Assembly (NCBI GenBank): GCA_030427705.1 | Contig: JAUIBR010000030.1 | Span: 1 to 64,000, forward strand | Origin: a bacterium | Lineage (GTDB): Bacteria; Myxococcota_A; Bradymonadia; Bradymonadales; Bradymonadaceae | Direction: 5' to 3' | DNA length: 64,000 nucleotides | Shown: positions 33,380 to 43,003 of the stretch, in pieces | How the letters are laid out: every line of letters begins with the position of its first letter | Numbering within the stretch: position 1 is the stretch's first letter | Made by a program: the position numbers and the translations under genes | The notes under the pieces: generated by a model | Databases searched by the model: none | What the model was told of the DNA's origin: nothing | What the model saw: the letters and a program-made list of their open reading frames with translations, nothing else

Positions 33380-34729
33380 CTATTCGTAGATCAATTCATC
33401 GGGGCTTTCGCGGCGACGGCGTTCTCGTACGATCGTCTTGATGGGTGTTCCTTCAAATCCGAAATTCTCTCGGATTTGGTTTTCCAGAAATCGTCGATAC
33501 GACGGCGCAATCCCCTTCGGATTGTTCACCACAAACACAAACCTGGGTGGGCGTGTCGCGGCTTGTGTCGCGTAGTAGAATTTTAGGCGCCGGTTTCCGT
33601 GCAGTGGTGGCGAATGCTTCGCCATCACACCCTGCAAAAACTCGTTCACTTCGCGCGTCGGCACACGTGATGTGTACTGCTCAAATACCTTGTCGACCAT
33701 TGGCAGAATTTTATCCACGCGCTTGGTCGTCAAAGCGGAAACCATGATGACAGGCGCCCATGCGATAAATGGCATTTGATGACGTAGTTCTTTGACCCAC
33801 TCGCCGGCCGTCGAATTGTCCTTCTGAACGAGGTCCCATTTGTTCACCAGGATGACGCAGGCTCGGCCGCGATTGTTCACGACCGCAGCAATCTTTTTGT
33901 CCTGTGAGGTGACACCTTCGGTGGCATCAATGACGAGCAACGCGACGTCGGCCTGATCGATGCTTCGGATGGCCTGAACCACCGAGAACTCTTCGAGTTT
34001 CTCGTGGATCGCGCTCTTCTTCCGCAGACCCGCCGTATCGATGATTTGGTACTGCTTTCCGTCCCGCTCCAGCATCGTGTCGACCGCGTCACGCGTGGTC
34101 CCCGCGATATCACTGGTCAACAGTCGGCTCTCGCCGAGCATCGCGTTAATGGTCGATGACTTGCCAGCGTTTGGTTTTCCAACGACTGCGATACGTGCAA
34201 ACGGCGGAGGTTCTTCTTCCTTGTCCGGGTCAACGCGAGGAATCAGTTCAGCCACGTGGTCCATCAGATTGTCCAGACCATGACCGTGCTCAGCACTTGA
34301 TGGATACAGGTCGACGCCAAGCTCGTAGAAGTCCGCGATCATCTCGTCGGTCTTCTTGAGTGAATCGACCTTGTTCACCACGTGGAAGATCGGTTTCTGC
34401 GTATCTCGTAGACGCGCTGCAATCTCGCGATCGCCCTCAAGCAGGCCCATCTGACCGTCCATCATGAAGATGATGATGTCGGCTTCTTCGATGGCAAGCT
34501 GAGCCTGCACTCGCATCAGGTCGAGCAGAGGCTCGTCGGTGATGGGCTCAAAACCACCGGTATCGATGAGCGTGTATTCACGGCCAAACCACTCCGCATC
34601 GCCATATTGGCGGTCACGCGTGACGCCCTCGAAGTCATAAACGATTGCTCGCTGTGACTCCGTCAGTCGATTAAACAGACGGCTCTTGCCAACATTTGGC
34701 CGGCCGACGATGGCAACAAGTGGTTTCAT
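33380..34729 (-). CDS. der: Ribosome assembly GTPase Der (EngA)
   Basis: A 449-residue double GTPase. The first G domain (1-165) has GRPNVGKS, DTGGF and NKVD. The second (175-345) has GKPNAGKS, DTAGL and NKWD. A C-terminal KH-like domain follows, ending in RRRRESPDELIYE. It is needed for 50S subunit maturation. The ATG overlaps the stop of era (TAATG), so two ribosome-assembly GTPases are co-expressed. Confidence 0.96.
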   Translation of the reverse strand: MKPLVAIVGRPNVGKSRLFNRLTESQRAIVYDFEGVTRDRQYGDAEWFGREYTLIDTGGFEPITDEPLLDLMRVQAQLAIEEADIIIFMMDGQMGLLEGDREIAARLRDTQKPIFHVVNKVDSLKKTDEMIADFYELGVDLYPSSAEHGHGLDNLMDHVAELIPRVDPDKEEEPPPFARIAVVGKPNAGKSSTINAMLGESRLLTSDIAGTTRDAVDTMLERDGKQYQIIDTAGLRKKSAIHEKLEEFSVVQAIRSIDQADVALLVIDATEGVTSQDKKIAAVVNNRGRACVILVNKWDLVQKDNSTAGEWVKELRHQMPFIAWAPVIMVSALTTKRVDKILPMVDKVFEQYTSRVPTREVNEFLQGVMAKHSPPLHGNRRLKFYYATQAATRPPRFVFVVNNPKGIAPSYRRFLENQIRENFGFEGTPIKTIVRERRRRESPDELIYE

Positions 34730-35667
34730 TATTCGTATCCAAACCGGTGTAGGGCCTTGGGATCTTCGCTCCAGTCGTTCTCGACGCGGACGAAGGTCTG
34801 CAGGAACACCTGACGACCGAAAAATCTTTCCAATTCTTCGCGAGCAGCGATGCCGATGGCTTTGATTCGCTCGCCATTTGCGCCAATAACAATGCCCTTT
34901 TGCGACTTTCGCTCGACGTGGATGACGGCGCTGATTTCTAGCACATCACGTTTCGGAGCCTCTTCGAACGTCTCGATCTCGACCGCGACAGAGTACGGCA
35001 GTTCTTTTCGTGTGTGATTCATCAACTCCTGGCGGATGAATTCTGCCGCGATAAACCGCTCGGCTTTGTCGGTCAGCATGTCTTCTGGGAAGAGCGCATC
35101 TTGTTCCGGAAGCGTTTCGAGCAACGCGCTGATTAGAGCATCGGTATTGTCCCCAGACTTCGCGCTGATCGGCACCATGTGTGCGTACTCGCGAACATCC
35201 ATGAACTTTTCCATGATGGGCAAGAGCATCTGCTTCGGTTTGACGACATCGACCTTGTTGAGAACCAGAATTACTGGCACTTCGGCCCGCTTGATGACCT
35301 CGAGCACAAACTGTTCATCTTCCCAGACGGAATCGTCTCCGCGCTTTTCAGCACCTGAAAACGCCGCCGCGTCCACGACGTGGCAAACCACATCGACGTC
35401 GGCGAGCGAGTCGAGTGCTTTCTGAACGATAGCTTTGTTCAGGCGCTTTTTGCTCTGGTGCAGACCGGGGGTGTCGACGAAACAAAGTTGACCTTCGTCC
35501 TCGATCGTACGCACGCCCAGAATGCGATTGCGCGTGGTCTGGGGTTTCGATGTTGTGATCGCAACCTTGACGCCGAGCACATGGTTCATCAGGGTAGATT
35601 TACCCACGTTTGGTTGCCCAATCAGGGCGACGTATCCCGCGTGGTACTCGTTGGTTTGCTCGGTCAT
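34729..35667 (-). CDS. era: GTPase Era
   Basis: A 312-residue Era GTPase starting MTEQTNEYHAGYVALIG. Motifs are GQPNVGKS, TTRNRI, DTPGL and NKVD, then a C-terminal KH domain with KGIVIGANGERIKAIG. It binds 16S rRNA in 30S maturation. A longer frame exists upstream, but the family start is near this Met. The start codon overlaps, in CATG, the proposed start of the divergent lipoprotein gene, and no strong ribosome site precedes it. It is coupled to der. Confidence 0.94.
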   Translation of the reverse strand: MTEQTNEYHAGYVALIGQPNVGKSTLMNHVLGVKVAITTSKPQTTRNRILGVRTIEDEGQLCFVDTPGLHQSKKRLNKAIVQKALDSLADVDVVCHVVDAAAFSGAEKRGDDSVWEDEQFVLEVIKRAEVPVILVLNKVDVVKPKQMLLPIMEKFMDVREYAHMVPISAKSGDNTDALISALLETLPEQDALFPEDMLTDKAERFIAAEFIRQELMNHTRKELPYSVAVEIETFEEAPKRDVLEISAVIHVERKSQKGIVIGANGERIKAIGIAAREELERFFGRQVFLQTFVRVENDWSEDPKALHRFGYE

Positions 35668-36037
35668 GTCAAAAACTATCCATTCAGTAGTTGGGGCAAT
35701 CTTGGTCACGCTGTTTTGCGTGGCTTGCGAAGTGCCCACCCAAACCGAGACTGCATCCTTCGAAGAAGCCGAGCGTCACTACCGCGTCGGCAATTATGAA
35801 AGCGCCCTCGATGGGTATCAGTCATTTCTCAGATTGTTTCCCGAAAGTCCACTAGCAGACGTCGCAGAACTGCGGATTCGTACGATTCGTCGGGAAGTTT
35901 CCAGCGTCATGGGTCGAAACGACACCCCGCGTCCTGTGTATGTTGGGCAGGACAGTGTGCCGCTCATCGATATGGGAGCTACGGCTCCGGTGCCTGAAGA
36001 CGTTGCAGATACAGGCTCCCCGCCCCCTGATAAATAA
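35666..36037 (+). CDS. Small exported TPR-like protein
   Basis: A 123-residue protein starting MSKTIHSVVGAILVTLFCVAC, a signal peptide with an imperfect lipobox (CVAC). Residues about 30-75 (FEEAERHYRVGNYESALDGYQSFLRLFPESPLADVAELRI) form one to two tetratricopeptide repeats like BamD or YbgF. The tail is Pro/Asp-rich. The ATG at 35666 overlaps the divergent era ATG, and the upstream part of the frame is era antisense. The 3' end overlaps the convergent lipoprotein gene by 59 bp. Confidence 0.65.
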   Translation: MSKTIHSVVGAILVTLFCVACEVPTQTETASFEEAERHYRVGNYESALDGYQSFLRLFPESPLADVAELRIRTIRREVSSVMGRNDTPRPVYVGQDSVPLIDMGATAPVPEDVADTGSPPPDK

Positions 36038-37607
36038 CGCCGACGCCCCATGTTTCGCCCACCACCCCGACGATTCGACGATCGAATACGCCATCGAGCT
36101 CGGGGTTGGTAATGGTCAAGACACGTCCAGACAGCGGACCTGTGGAACCCACCACAAACTGATCGACGGTCCCCAGCGCAACGAGCCCATTGGAACTGGC
36201 TGCAAACAGCGGGACATCATTAAGGTCAAAGCCCACAGGACTCACGCGCGGCGTCACCACGCCTGCGTTATCGATGCCAACAGACACATAACTATCCGCG
36301 CCGATAAGACTCACGACATCCACTCCATCGGCGTGGGATACCTCGATACGTTCGAACGCCGCGCCGGATGCGACACCGGGGTCAAAGGCGAATTCCGCAC
36401 GATAGACGGGCGTAAAATCAGTGTTCGAAAGCGCCAACCAACCGCGTGTGGTTAGTACGTAGACATGTGGAAGCGCAGACGACACTGCGATATCAACGGG
36501 CGCAAAATCGGGACACCCCGTTGGTTCGCAACCCGTGCATGGCGTCTCGTCGAACGTGGGTCGAACGCATGTTGGCGTGACACATTCGCGCTGAATCACC
36601 GTGTTTCCGTCAGTGATACACGTATCGCATTGAGCCAGTTCTGCTGAGCCAAACTGATACTCAGCCCCTGTAGAAAATGCCTGGATATAGGCATGGCGGT
36701 CGAAGCTTGCGAGCGGGCAGATGTCACCGCTGCATTCCCCGAGCCGATAGACTGAATCGGCACTCACGACAAAGGCACCCTCTCCGGCTTCAAAGACTGG
36801 AGGGCTCTTGCATTGGAAATCGGCAACACGCTCTTGAGCTTGGTCATCGATGGCGATGACTGCGTCGGGCCAAACCGAAACGACCTCCGCCCGAAACACC
36901 GAGACATCCACCGCTTGCGACGCACCTGTGACCGAAGTCAAAGGCGCAAATCCACTGGGCGTGCTGGAAAATCGAGTATCGTCCAACACCCCAGCCGCGA
37001 TGAGCCGTTGTTGTGCATCGACTCCAGCGACCTGAATCTCAACATCGCCGGGAATCAATTGCACGGGGTCGTCATTCGAGATCGTCCACTCACATCCATT
37101 CGTACCGTCGAAATCGAAATCTACCCCATCGGATGGACACAAGATGCCTGCGCCGCACGCATAACCAAATCGCCCGGCCTGACACGACGTAGGGGCCTCG
37201 CAGACATTGCCACATGCGCCGCAATTGTCGTTCTCGGACGTCGCCGTTTCACAACCGTCGATGCGGTCTTCATTGCAATCCGCGTAGCCGAATTCGCAAG
37301 CCACGCGCTGACAAACGCCCCGCACGCAAATGCCCACGCCTCGCTGATAGTCGCATGATTGCCCATCGACCTTGCCCCGGCACTCAATCTCGTTGAGCCG
37401 GTTGTTCTCCGACATATCTTCGTCGGCGAGGTCGATCCCCATGTCTTCATCTGGGACAAGCTGAATGACGGCCGGCCGGCGGCGGTCGTTGCAACCGAAC
37501 ACCGCGGTCAGCACCAAACCCAATATCAGCGCCTGGACCTTACATCGAGCGTCGATATTGGCCGCCAACTTCGTAGAGGGTCTGCGTGATTTGGCCAAGA
37601 CTTGCAT
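35979..37607 (-). CDS. Lipoprotein with Myxococcota-type Cys motif and propeller-like body
   Basis: A 542-residue protein. A basic n-region ([13 protein letters not shown]) and hydrophobic core end in lipobox VFGC. The next 150 residues hold Cys-rich units of the [14 protein letters not shown] ... [10 protein letters not shown] type, frequent in secreted proteins of Myxococcota-like bacteria. The remaining 350 residues are beta-rich and may form a propeller ([33 protein letters not shown]). The start at 37607 overlaps the end of icmF by 68 bp; a shorter start would lose the basic n-region. Confidence 0.72.
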   Translation of the reverse strand: MQVLAKSRRPSTKLAANIDARCKVQALILGLVLTAVFGCNDRRRPAVIQLVPDEDMGIDLADEDMSENNRLNEIECRGKVDGQSCDYQRGVGICVRGVCQRVACEFGYADCNEDRIDGCETATSENDNCGACGNVCEAPTSCQAGRFGYACGAGILCPSDGVDFDFDGTNGCEWTISNDDPVQLIPGDVEIQVAGVDAQQRLIAAGVLDDTRFSSTPSGFAPLTSVTGASQAVDVSVFRAEVVSVWPDAVIAIDDQAQERVADFQCKSPPVFEAGEGAFVVSADSVYRLGECSGDICPLASFDRHAYIQAFSTGAEYQFGSAELAQCDTCITDGNTVIQRECVTPTCVRPTFDETPCTGCEPTGCPDFAPVDIAVSSALPHVYVLTTRGWLALSNTDFTPVYRAEFAFDPGVASGAAFERIEVSHADGVDVVSLIGADSYVSVGIDNAGVVTPRVSPVGFDLNDVPLFAASSNGLVALGTVDQFVVGSTGPLSGRVLTITNPELDGVFDRRIVGVVGETWGVGVIYQGAGSLYLQRLQAPEP

Positions 37608-40600
37608 GCCGAACCGTGTTCATGAGCTCCGCAAAAACATTGCCGTCCGCCAGCGCTACATCACGTAACTGCTGGAGCGCGGCCGCGGAAGTGTCCTTAT
37701 TTTTGTCGTGGAATTCGGCAAGGTTGTCGAGCTGGGTCTGCTTCTCTTCTGTTGTCGAGCGGATCAGCTCCAACGTCTGAGGAACCGTCGACTCTTCTTT
37801 TTCGTTCAGGAAGGTGTTCACACCGATGATTGGCAGCTCACCGCTGTGCTTCTTGTGCTCATAGAAAATCGACTCGTCCTGAATCTTCGAGCGCTGGTAC
37901 TGACGCTCCATCGCACCGAGCACCCCACCCCGCTGACTAATCGCTTCGAATTCACACAGAACAGCTTCTTCGACCAGGTCCGTGAGCTCGTCGATGATGA
38001 ACGCACCCTGATTTGGGTTTTCGTTCTTCGCGACACCAAACTCGCGCGCAATGATCAATTGGATGGCCATCGCGCGTCGGACACTTTCTTCGGTCGGAGT
38101 CGTGATGGCTTCGTCGTAGGCATTCGTGTGAAGTGAATTGCAGTTGTCATAGTACGCTAAGAGCGCCTGGAGCGTGGTACGTATGTCATTGAAGTCAACT
38201 TCCTGCGCGTGAAGGGACCGCCCAGAGGTCTGAATATGGTACTTCAGCTTCTGACTGCGCGGGTTTGCGCCGTATAGCTTTTTCATCGAGACGGACCAGA
38301 TGCGTCGTGCAACGCGACCGAGCACCGCGTACTCGGGATCCATGCCATTCGAGAAGAAGAACGACAGGTTTGGCGCGAAATCATCAATATTCATCCCTCT
38401 TGCTAGATAATACTCAACGAACGTAAAGCCGTTCGAGAGCGTGAATGCCAGCTGCGAGATGGGGTTCGCTCCTGCTTCAGCGATGTGATAACCGCTGATG
38501 GAAACACTGTAATAATTTCGCACCTTTTTCTGAACGAAGTACTCCTGAATGTCGCCCATCATCTTCAGAGCGAAGTCTGTCGAGAAGATGCACGTGTTCT
38601 GAGCTTGGTCTTCTTTCAGGATATCTGCTTGCACCGTTCCGCGTACGACCTTCAGGGTGTCGTCGAAAATCTGCTGGTATTCGGCATCGTTTGGCGCCCT
38701 TCCGTTTTCCTTTTGGAACGCCTCCACCTGCTGGTCAATTGCGGTGTTCAGGTACATCGCCAAGATAATCGGCGCCGGTCCGTTGATGGTCATCGAAACC
38801 GAGGTCATCGGCGAGACGAGGTCAAAACCGTCATAGAGACGCTTCATATCGTCGAGGCTGCAAACGCTCACTCCCGAGTTCCCAACCTTCCCGTAGATGT
38901 CCGGGCGAAGGTCTGGATCCTCGCCATAAAGTGTCACGGAATCGAACGCAGTAGACAGTCGATTGGCCGTTTCACCTTCGCATAAATAATGGAAGCGTTT
39001 ATTAGTTCGCGCCGGAGTACCCTCTCCAGCGAACATGCGCTTTGGATCTTCGCCCTTGCGCTTAAACTCAAAAACTCCCGCCGTATATGGGAATCGGCCA
39101 GGCACGTTTTCCATCAATTGCCAGCGCAGGATGTCACCCCAATCTCGGAAGCGCGGAAGCGCCACTTTTGGGATTTTTGTGCCCGAAAGCGTCTCCACTT
39201 TGATTTCGACCGGGATTTCCTTGTCACGCACCTTTTGTACGTAAACGTCCTGAGAGTAAGCATCTACGAGGGTTTCCCACCCATCGATGAGGTCTTTGTG
39301 CTCCGGTTTCAGCTCGCGGAGGAGCTCCTGGCGCTTCGACTCGATATCTATGTCGCAGAGGCGTTTTGCGCCCTCTAATTGATACAGCGCCGTGGCGATA
39401 TCTGCCTGGGCTTCTGCTTCTTGCCGATGGCCACGACAGGTCTCTGCGATTTCCGCCAGGTAGCGAGTTCGGTCACCAGGGATAATTGTGTGGGTTTTGC
39501 CCGAGACCGGTCCATCGCTTTTGAAATTCGAATTGGAGATATCCCAATCGAGGTCGGCCATCACCTGTTTAAAGAACGCGTTCACGCCACTGTCGTTGAA
39601 CTGGCTGGCAATCGTACCGAACACCGGCAGGTCGTTGTCTTCTACCGAGTATGGGATGCCGCGGTTGCGACGCACCTGCTTTCGCACTGCACGAATTGCG
39701 TCCAGCGAGCCAGCTTTCTCGAATTTGTTGAGCACGACGTACTTCGCGAAGTCGAGCATGTCGATCTTCTCAAGCTGCGAATGGGCCCCAAACTCTGCGG
39801 TCATCACGTACACAGGGACATCGCAGTGGTCGATGATGTCTGCATCGCCCTGCCCGATTCCACTGGTCTCGACAACGATGAGGTCGAAGCCCGCGCTCTG
39901 CAGCACTTCAACGGCATCGTCCAGCGCTGCGCTCAGTTCCCCTTTTGCCTCGCGAGTGGCCAAAGACCGCATGTAGACGCGGTCTCCAACAATTGCGTTC
40001 ATACGAATGCGGTCGCCCAGGAGCGCGCCACCGCGTCGGCGACGGCTTGGGTCCACACAAATGACGCCCAACGTCTTGTCCGGGTAGTCCATCAGGAACC
40101 GGCGAATGAACTCGTCGGTCAGGCTGGATTTGCCTGCGCCACCGGTGCCCGTGAAACCAACTACTGGTGCCTTCTCAGCGCGTTCTGGCAGCGTCAGTGC
40201 CTCGCGGTCACCGAGCTCGGCGAGTGTAATTGCGCGGGCAATCGCGCCTGGGTCACGTGCTTGGATTTGTTCGGCGGTTGGCAGACCGGCGACTTCACGC
40301 GTGTCGAAGTCGGTTGCAACCAACATCGAGTTAATCATGCCCTGCAGACCCATCGTACGCCCGTCTTCCGGGCTGAAGATCTGCGAGATTCCGTACGCAT
40401 GCAGCTCTTCGATCTCGCTAGGCACGATAACACCGCCGCCACCTCCGTAGATCTTGATATGGCCAGCGCCGCGCTCGTTCAACAAGTCGTACATATACTT
40501 GAAGAACTCCATATGCCCGCCTTGGTAGGACGAAATCGCAATCCCCTGCGCATCTTCTTCAATCGCCGCGTCCACGATGTCTTGCACGGCACGGTTATGC

Positions 40601-40764
40601 CCAAGGTGAATCACCTCGGCACCGGATGCCTGCAGGATACGACGCATGACGTTAATCGCCGCATCGTGGCCATCAAACAGGCTGGCTGCGGTCACAAACC
40701 GCACATGATGTTCAAGTTCTACGGGTTCGTTCGACTGATAAGCATCTTTGAAGCTGACTGCCAT
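37540..40764 (-). CDS. icmF: Fused isobutyryl-CoA mutase
   Basis: A 1074-residue three-part enzyme. The N-terminal B12-binding domain (about 20-150) has [16 protein letters not shown] and the [11 protein letters not shown] loop. The middle domain is a MeaB-like G-protein chaperone (about 205-440) with [13 protein letters not shown]. The C-terminal substrate and radical domain (about 520-1074) has [25 protein letters not shown]. The Phe in RFHYL matches IcmF and not methylmalonyl-CoA mutase. It interconverts isobutyryl- and butyryl-CoA and links valine-type and straight-chain metabolism. GAGGAG lies 8 nt upstream of the ATG. The next gene overlaps its end. Confidence 0.94.
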   Translation of the reverse strand: MAVSFKDAYQSNEPVELEHHVRFVTAASLFDGHDAAINVMRRILQASGAEVIHLGHNRAVQDIVDAAIEEDAQGIAISSYQGGHMEFFKYMYDLLNERGAGHIKIYGGGGGVIVPSEIEELHAYGISQIFSPEDGRTMGLQGMINSMLVATDFDTREVAGLPTAEQIQARDPGAIARAITLAELGDREALTLPERAEKAPVVGFTGTGGAGKSSLTDEFIRRFLMDYPDKTLGVICVDPSRRRRGGALLGDRIRMNAIVGDRVYMRSLATREAKGELSAALDDAVEVLQSAGFDLIVVETSGIGQGDADIIDHCDVPVYVMTAEFGAHSQLEKIDMLDFAKYVVLNKFEKAGSLDAIRAVRKQVRRNRGIPYSVEDNDLPVFGTIASQFNDSGVNAFFKQVMADLDWDISNSNFKSDGPVSGKTHTIIPGDRTRYLAEIAETCRGHRQEAEAQADIATALYQLEGAKRLCDIDIESKRQELLRELKPEHKDLIDGWETLVDAYSQDVYVQKVRDKEIPVEIKVETLSGTKIPKVALPRFRDWGDILRWQLMENVPGRFPYTAGVFEFKRKGEDPKRMFAGEGTPARTNKRFHYLCEGETANRLSTAFDSVTLYGEDPDLRPDIYGKVGNSGVSVCSLDDMKRLYDGFDLVSPMTSVSMTINGPAPIILAMYLNTAIDQQVEAFQKENGRAPNDAEYQQIFDDTLKVVRGTVQADILKEDQAQNTCIFSTDFALKMMGDIQEYFVQKKVRNYYSVSISGYHIAEAGANPISQLAFTLSNGFTFVEYYLARGMNIDDFAPNLSFFFSNGMDPEYAVLGRVARRIWSVSMKKLYGANPRSQKLKYHIQTSGRSLHAQEVDFNDIRTTLQALLAYYDNCNSLHTNAYDEAITTPTEESVRRAMAIQLIIAREFGVAKNENPNQGAFIIDELTDLVEEAVLCEFEAISQRGGVLGAMERQYQRSKIQDESIFYEHKKHSGELPIIGVNTFLNEKEESTVPQTLELIRSTTEEKQTQLDNLAEFHDKNKDTSAAALQQLRDVALADGNVFAELMNTVRHASLGQITQTLYEVGGQYRRSM

Positions 40765-40837
40765 CGCTTCTACTCCTCTAAGGGCGCAACATAGCGCTCA
40801 ATGCTTACGATCCTCTGTGTCTGAAGTCCAGAGGTAG

Positions 40838-41033
40838 GCTCCCTGTGGTCGCGTTACAGCTCCCTGCGGTCGCGTTTCAGCTCCCTGCGGTCGCGTTACA
40901 GCTCCCGTGGTCGCGTTACAGCTCCCGTTGGTCGCGTTACAGCTCCCGTTGGTCGCGTTACAGCTCGCCCTGCGGGCTTCGCGTTTCAGCTCCCTGCGGT
41001 CGCGTTTCAGGCTTTGGCTTCGCCTCGCCGTTT
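40838..41033 (-). repeat. Modular intergenic repeat array I
   Basis: About eight copies of a 20-21 bp unit (CAGCTCCCTGCGGTCGCGTT on the plus strand). It ends in a conserved header whose core is GGCTTCGCCTCGCCGTT. It fills much of the 478-bp gap 40765-41242 upstream of icmF. The rest of the gap (41034-41242) holds no gene I can support. ORFs across the array are repeat artefacts. Confidence 0.85.
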
Positions 41034-41242
41034 GATTGGGCGACTGAGTGCCTTTTCGGGAGCCAGTGAGATTTGGAGGAGGAGATTTCAAAGTTTAGGT
41101 TGATTGCCCAACCGAATGCAATTGCCTCCCTCCCTTCGTTGGGGTTGGTCCAATAGATGTTCTGCATTAAACATTCACTCGATATTCTGGCACGATCTGG
41201 ACGGATTTCATTCCCCTTTAGCGCTACTGATAAGGACAATCT

Positions 41243-41491
41243 ATGAACCTGATCCAGCTTGTGTTTGTGTTTGTGATGCTATCGGCGGGCTGCGGCGAGG
41301 AATCAGAGTGCGACCCCGCAACCTTCAAAGACGAGTGTTTGGATGAGGTCACCCTCCGTCACTGTGCAGCCAAAGATGAACAGGCCGAGTTCTTTCGGAT
41401 AGAGATTACGGACTGCAGCAAGTCAGGAGCTGTATGCGTTCAGCAAGTAGGTTCCGACGAATCTCAATGTGGGCAACCTCGCACCGAATGA
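41243..41491 (+). CDS. Small Cys-containing lipoprotein
   Basis: An 82-residue lipoprotein with signal MNLIQLVFVFVMLSAGC (lipobox SAGC). The mature part has six cysteines in spaced pairs (ECDPATFKDECLDEVTLRHCAAK, DCSKSGAVCVQ, SQCGQ). AAGGA lies 7 nt upstream of the ATG. It looks like a small disulphide-bonded outer-membrane-anchored protein. Function is unknown. It sits between repeat arrays, which is typical of accessory surface genes. Confidence 0.72.
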   Translation: MNLIQLVFVFVMLSAGCGEESECDPATFKDECLDEVTLRHCAAKDEQAEFFRIEITDCSKSGAVCVQQVGSDESQCGQPRTE

Positions 41492-41598
41492 TCGCCCGCA
41501 AATGACATTCGGTCTATCGTTCTTGACGCCACTCTAGCTTGACCGCCGACGCGGGACAACTGGGTGCGGATTCTCAGGTTCGCTGCGGGCGGGAGCGA

Positions 41599-41815
41599 GC
41601 GAGTCTTCGAGTTCTCGAGTCTTCGAGTCTTCGAGTTCTCGAGTCTTCGAGTTCTCGAGTTCTCGAGTTCTCGAGTCTTCGAGTTCTCGTGCTCTCGAGT
41701 TCTCGTGCTCTCGAGTTCTCGTGCTCTCGAGTTCTCGTGCTCTCGAGTTCTCGTGCTCTCGAGTTCTCGTGCTCTCGAGTTCTCGAGTTCTCGTGCTCTC
41801 GAGCTCTCGAACTCC
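41599..41815. repeat. TTCTCGAGT/CTCGAG tandem array
   Basis: 9-nt units of TTCTCGAGT and TCTTCGAGT type pass into a 16-nt unit (GAGTTCTCGTGCTCTC) repeated about six times. Many CTCGAG palindromes result. It lies in the 465-bp gap 41492-41956, followed by array II. Coding in either direction is an artefact: all frames are open because of repeat periodicity. Confidence 0.85.
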
Positions 41816-41843
41816 CAAATGGTCGGTAGGTAGCAGGATTGAG

Positions 41844-41958
41844 AACGGCGAGGCGAAGCCGAAGCCTGAAACGCGAGCGCCAGCGAGCTGAAACGCGACG
41901 CCCGCAGGGCGAGCTGAAACGCGACCGCAGGGAGCTGAAACGCGAGCGCCAGCGAGCT
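41844..41958 (+). repeat. Modular intergenic repeat array II
   Basis: The header AACGGCGAGGCGAAGCC is followed by four copies of GAGCTGAAACGCGA alternating with short hairpin-like inserts (CGCCAGCG, GCCCGCAGGGC, CCGCAGGG). It is the same family as array I in opposite orientation. Its last unit runs directly into the nfu stop codon. Confidence 0.85.
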
Positions 41959-42523
41959 ATACCGAGACGACTTCGAGGCCGGGATCGACTTCCATCTGAA
42001 TCAGGTTCTCGATGGCCATGAGCGTGCCCATGGTTGAGCTCGGGCAGGTGCCGCAGGCGCCCTGGTAGCGGATGAGGAGCTGTTCATCGACCAAGCCGAC
42101 GATCTCCAGTCCGCCGCCGTCGCCGGCGAGGAACGGCATGATATGGTCTTCGAGGATTTCTTCGATGAGCGGGATGCGCTCGTCGTCGAGGCCCTGCCCT
42201 TCACCGTCAACCTTCGGGCGGTTTGCGGTGTAGGCGTCGCCAAGGCTTGCGTCAGCAGGTTCAGCCGCACGAATGGGCTCTGCGATTTCGCGCAGAAGCT
42301 CATGCCAGTTGGCGCCGCCGTCTTGTGTGACGGTCAGCCAACGGTCCGTGTAGAAGACCGAGATAACATGCTCGATGGCGAAGAGTTCGCGGGCGAGTTT
42401 GACCTCGTCGGCGTCTTCGGGGCTGTGGAATTCCGCGGTGACACCAAACGGCGTGAGCGGCTCCTTCAAGATGAACTTCACTGCGTTTGGATTAGGCGTG
42501 TATTCGATTTCAGCGATCTTCAT
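41957..42523 (-). CDS. nfu: NifU/Nfu-type iron-sulfur carrier protein
   Basis: A 188-residue protein. The N-terminal Nfu domain (TPNPNAVKFIL ... DEVKLARELFAIEHVISVFYTDRWLTV) resembles the scaffold N-domain. After a linker, the C-terminal NifU domain (about 110-188) carries the cluster motif ACGTCPSS (CxxC). It receives [4Fe-4S] clusters from the SUF machinery and delivers them to target proteins. It is the last gene of the suf operon, 9 bp after sufU. Its stop abuts repeat array II. Confidence 0.92.
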   Translation of the reverse strand: MKIAEIEYTPNPNAVKFILKEPLTPFGVTAEFHSPEDADEVKLARELFAIEHVISVFYTDRWLTVTQDGGANWHELLREIAEPIRAAEPADASLGDAYTANRPKVDGEGQGLDDERIPLIEEILEDHIMPFLAGDGGGLEIVGLVDEQLLIRYQGACGTCPSSTMGTLMAIENLIQMEVDPGLEVVSV

Positions 42524-42532
42524 AGCGAACTC

Positions 42533-43003
42533 CTAGCCGTCCCATTCGTCGGCTTCGCCTTCCGTGGAAGTGCCGTCATTACCGTGGATTGCAGCATTTA
42601 GCGTGTGCCACGGGAGCACGGCGCATTTGATGCGATTTGGCAACTGCGCGACACCAGCAAACACCTTCAGATGGCCCAAATGTTCCTGACCATCGTCGTC
42701 GAGTTCATCAGCCATCATCGCGCGAAACTCCGCGATGTACTGCTCGGCTTCCTCGACGGATTTGCCTTTGATCTTGGTCGTCATCATCGACGCAGCAGCC
42801 TTCGAAATCGCGCAGCCTGTCCCGTCGAACGTGACCTTCTTCACCACGTCATCTTCGACCACCATGTAGATATGATAGTCGTCACCACACAGCGGATTGT
42901 AGCCGTGTGCTTCATGGGTGAACTCCTCAAGCGGCCCGAAATTACGGGGCTTCTTATTATGCTCGAGGATGACCTCTTGATAGAGATTGCGTAGGTCCGT
43001 CAT
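42533..43003 (-). CDS. sufU: SufU-type scaffold / sulfur acceptor
   Basis: A 156-residue IscU-fold protein beginning MTDLRNLYQEVILEHNKKPRNFG, as SufU does. Cysteines are in NPLCGD, GTGCAISKAAASMM and NRIKCAVLPWHTL. The longer 18-residue linker and the third cysteine context point to SufU and away from IscU. It accepts sulfur from SufS. The start overlaps the sufS stop by 4 bp. The tail is acidic. Confidence 0.92.
   Translation of the reverse strand: MTDLRNLYQEVILEHNKKPRNFGPLEEFTHEAHGYNPLCGDDYHIYMVVEDDVVKKVTFDGTGCAISKAAASMMTTKIKGKSVEEAEQYIAEFRAMMADELDDDGQEHLGHLKVFAGVAQLPNRIKCAVLPWHTLNAAIHGNDGTSTEGEADEWDG

Noticed and set aside
39379-40794. Long plus-strand ORF opposite icmF
   Set aside because: Shadow of a highly conserved coding gene; no recognisable domains.
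40838-41033. CRISPR array
   Set aside because: The 20-21 bp units are adjacent with no unique spacers, and no cas genes are present.
40765-41242. B12 riboswitch upstream of icmF
   Set aside because: I looked for a B12-box-like motif and saw only repeats; nothing supports it.
41534-41833. Glu/Arg/Ser and Leu/Ser repeat ORFs
   Set aside because: Produced by the tandem array in every frame; no ribosome site.
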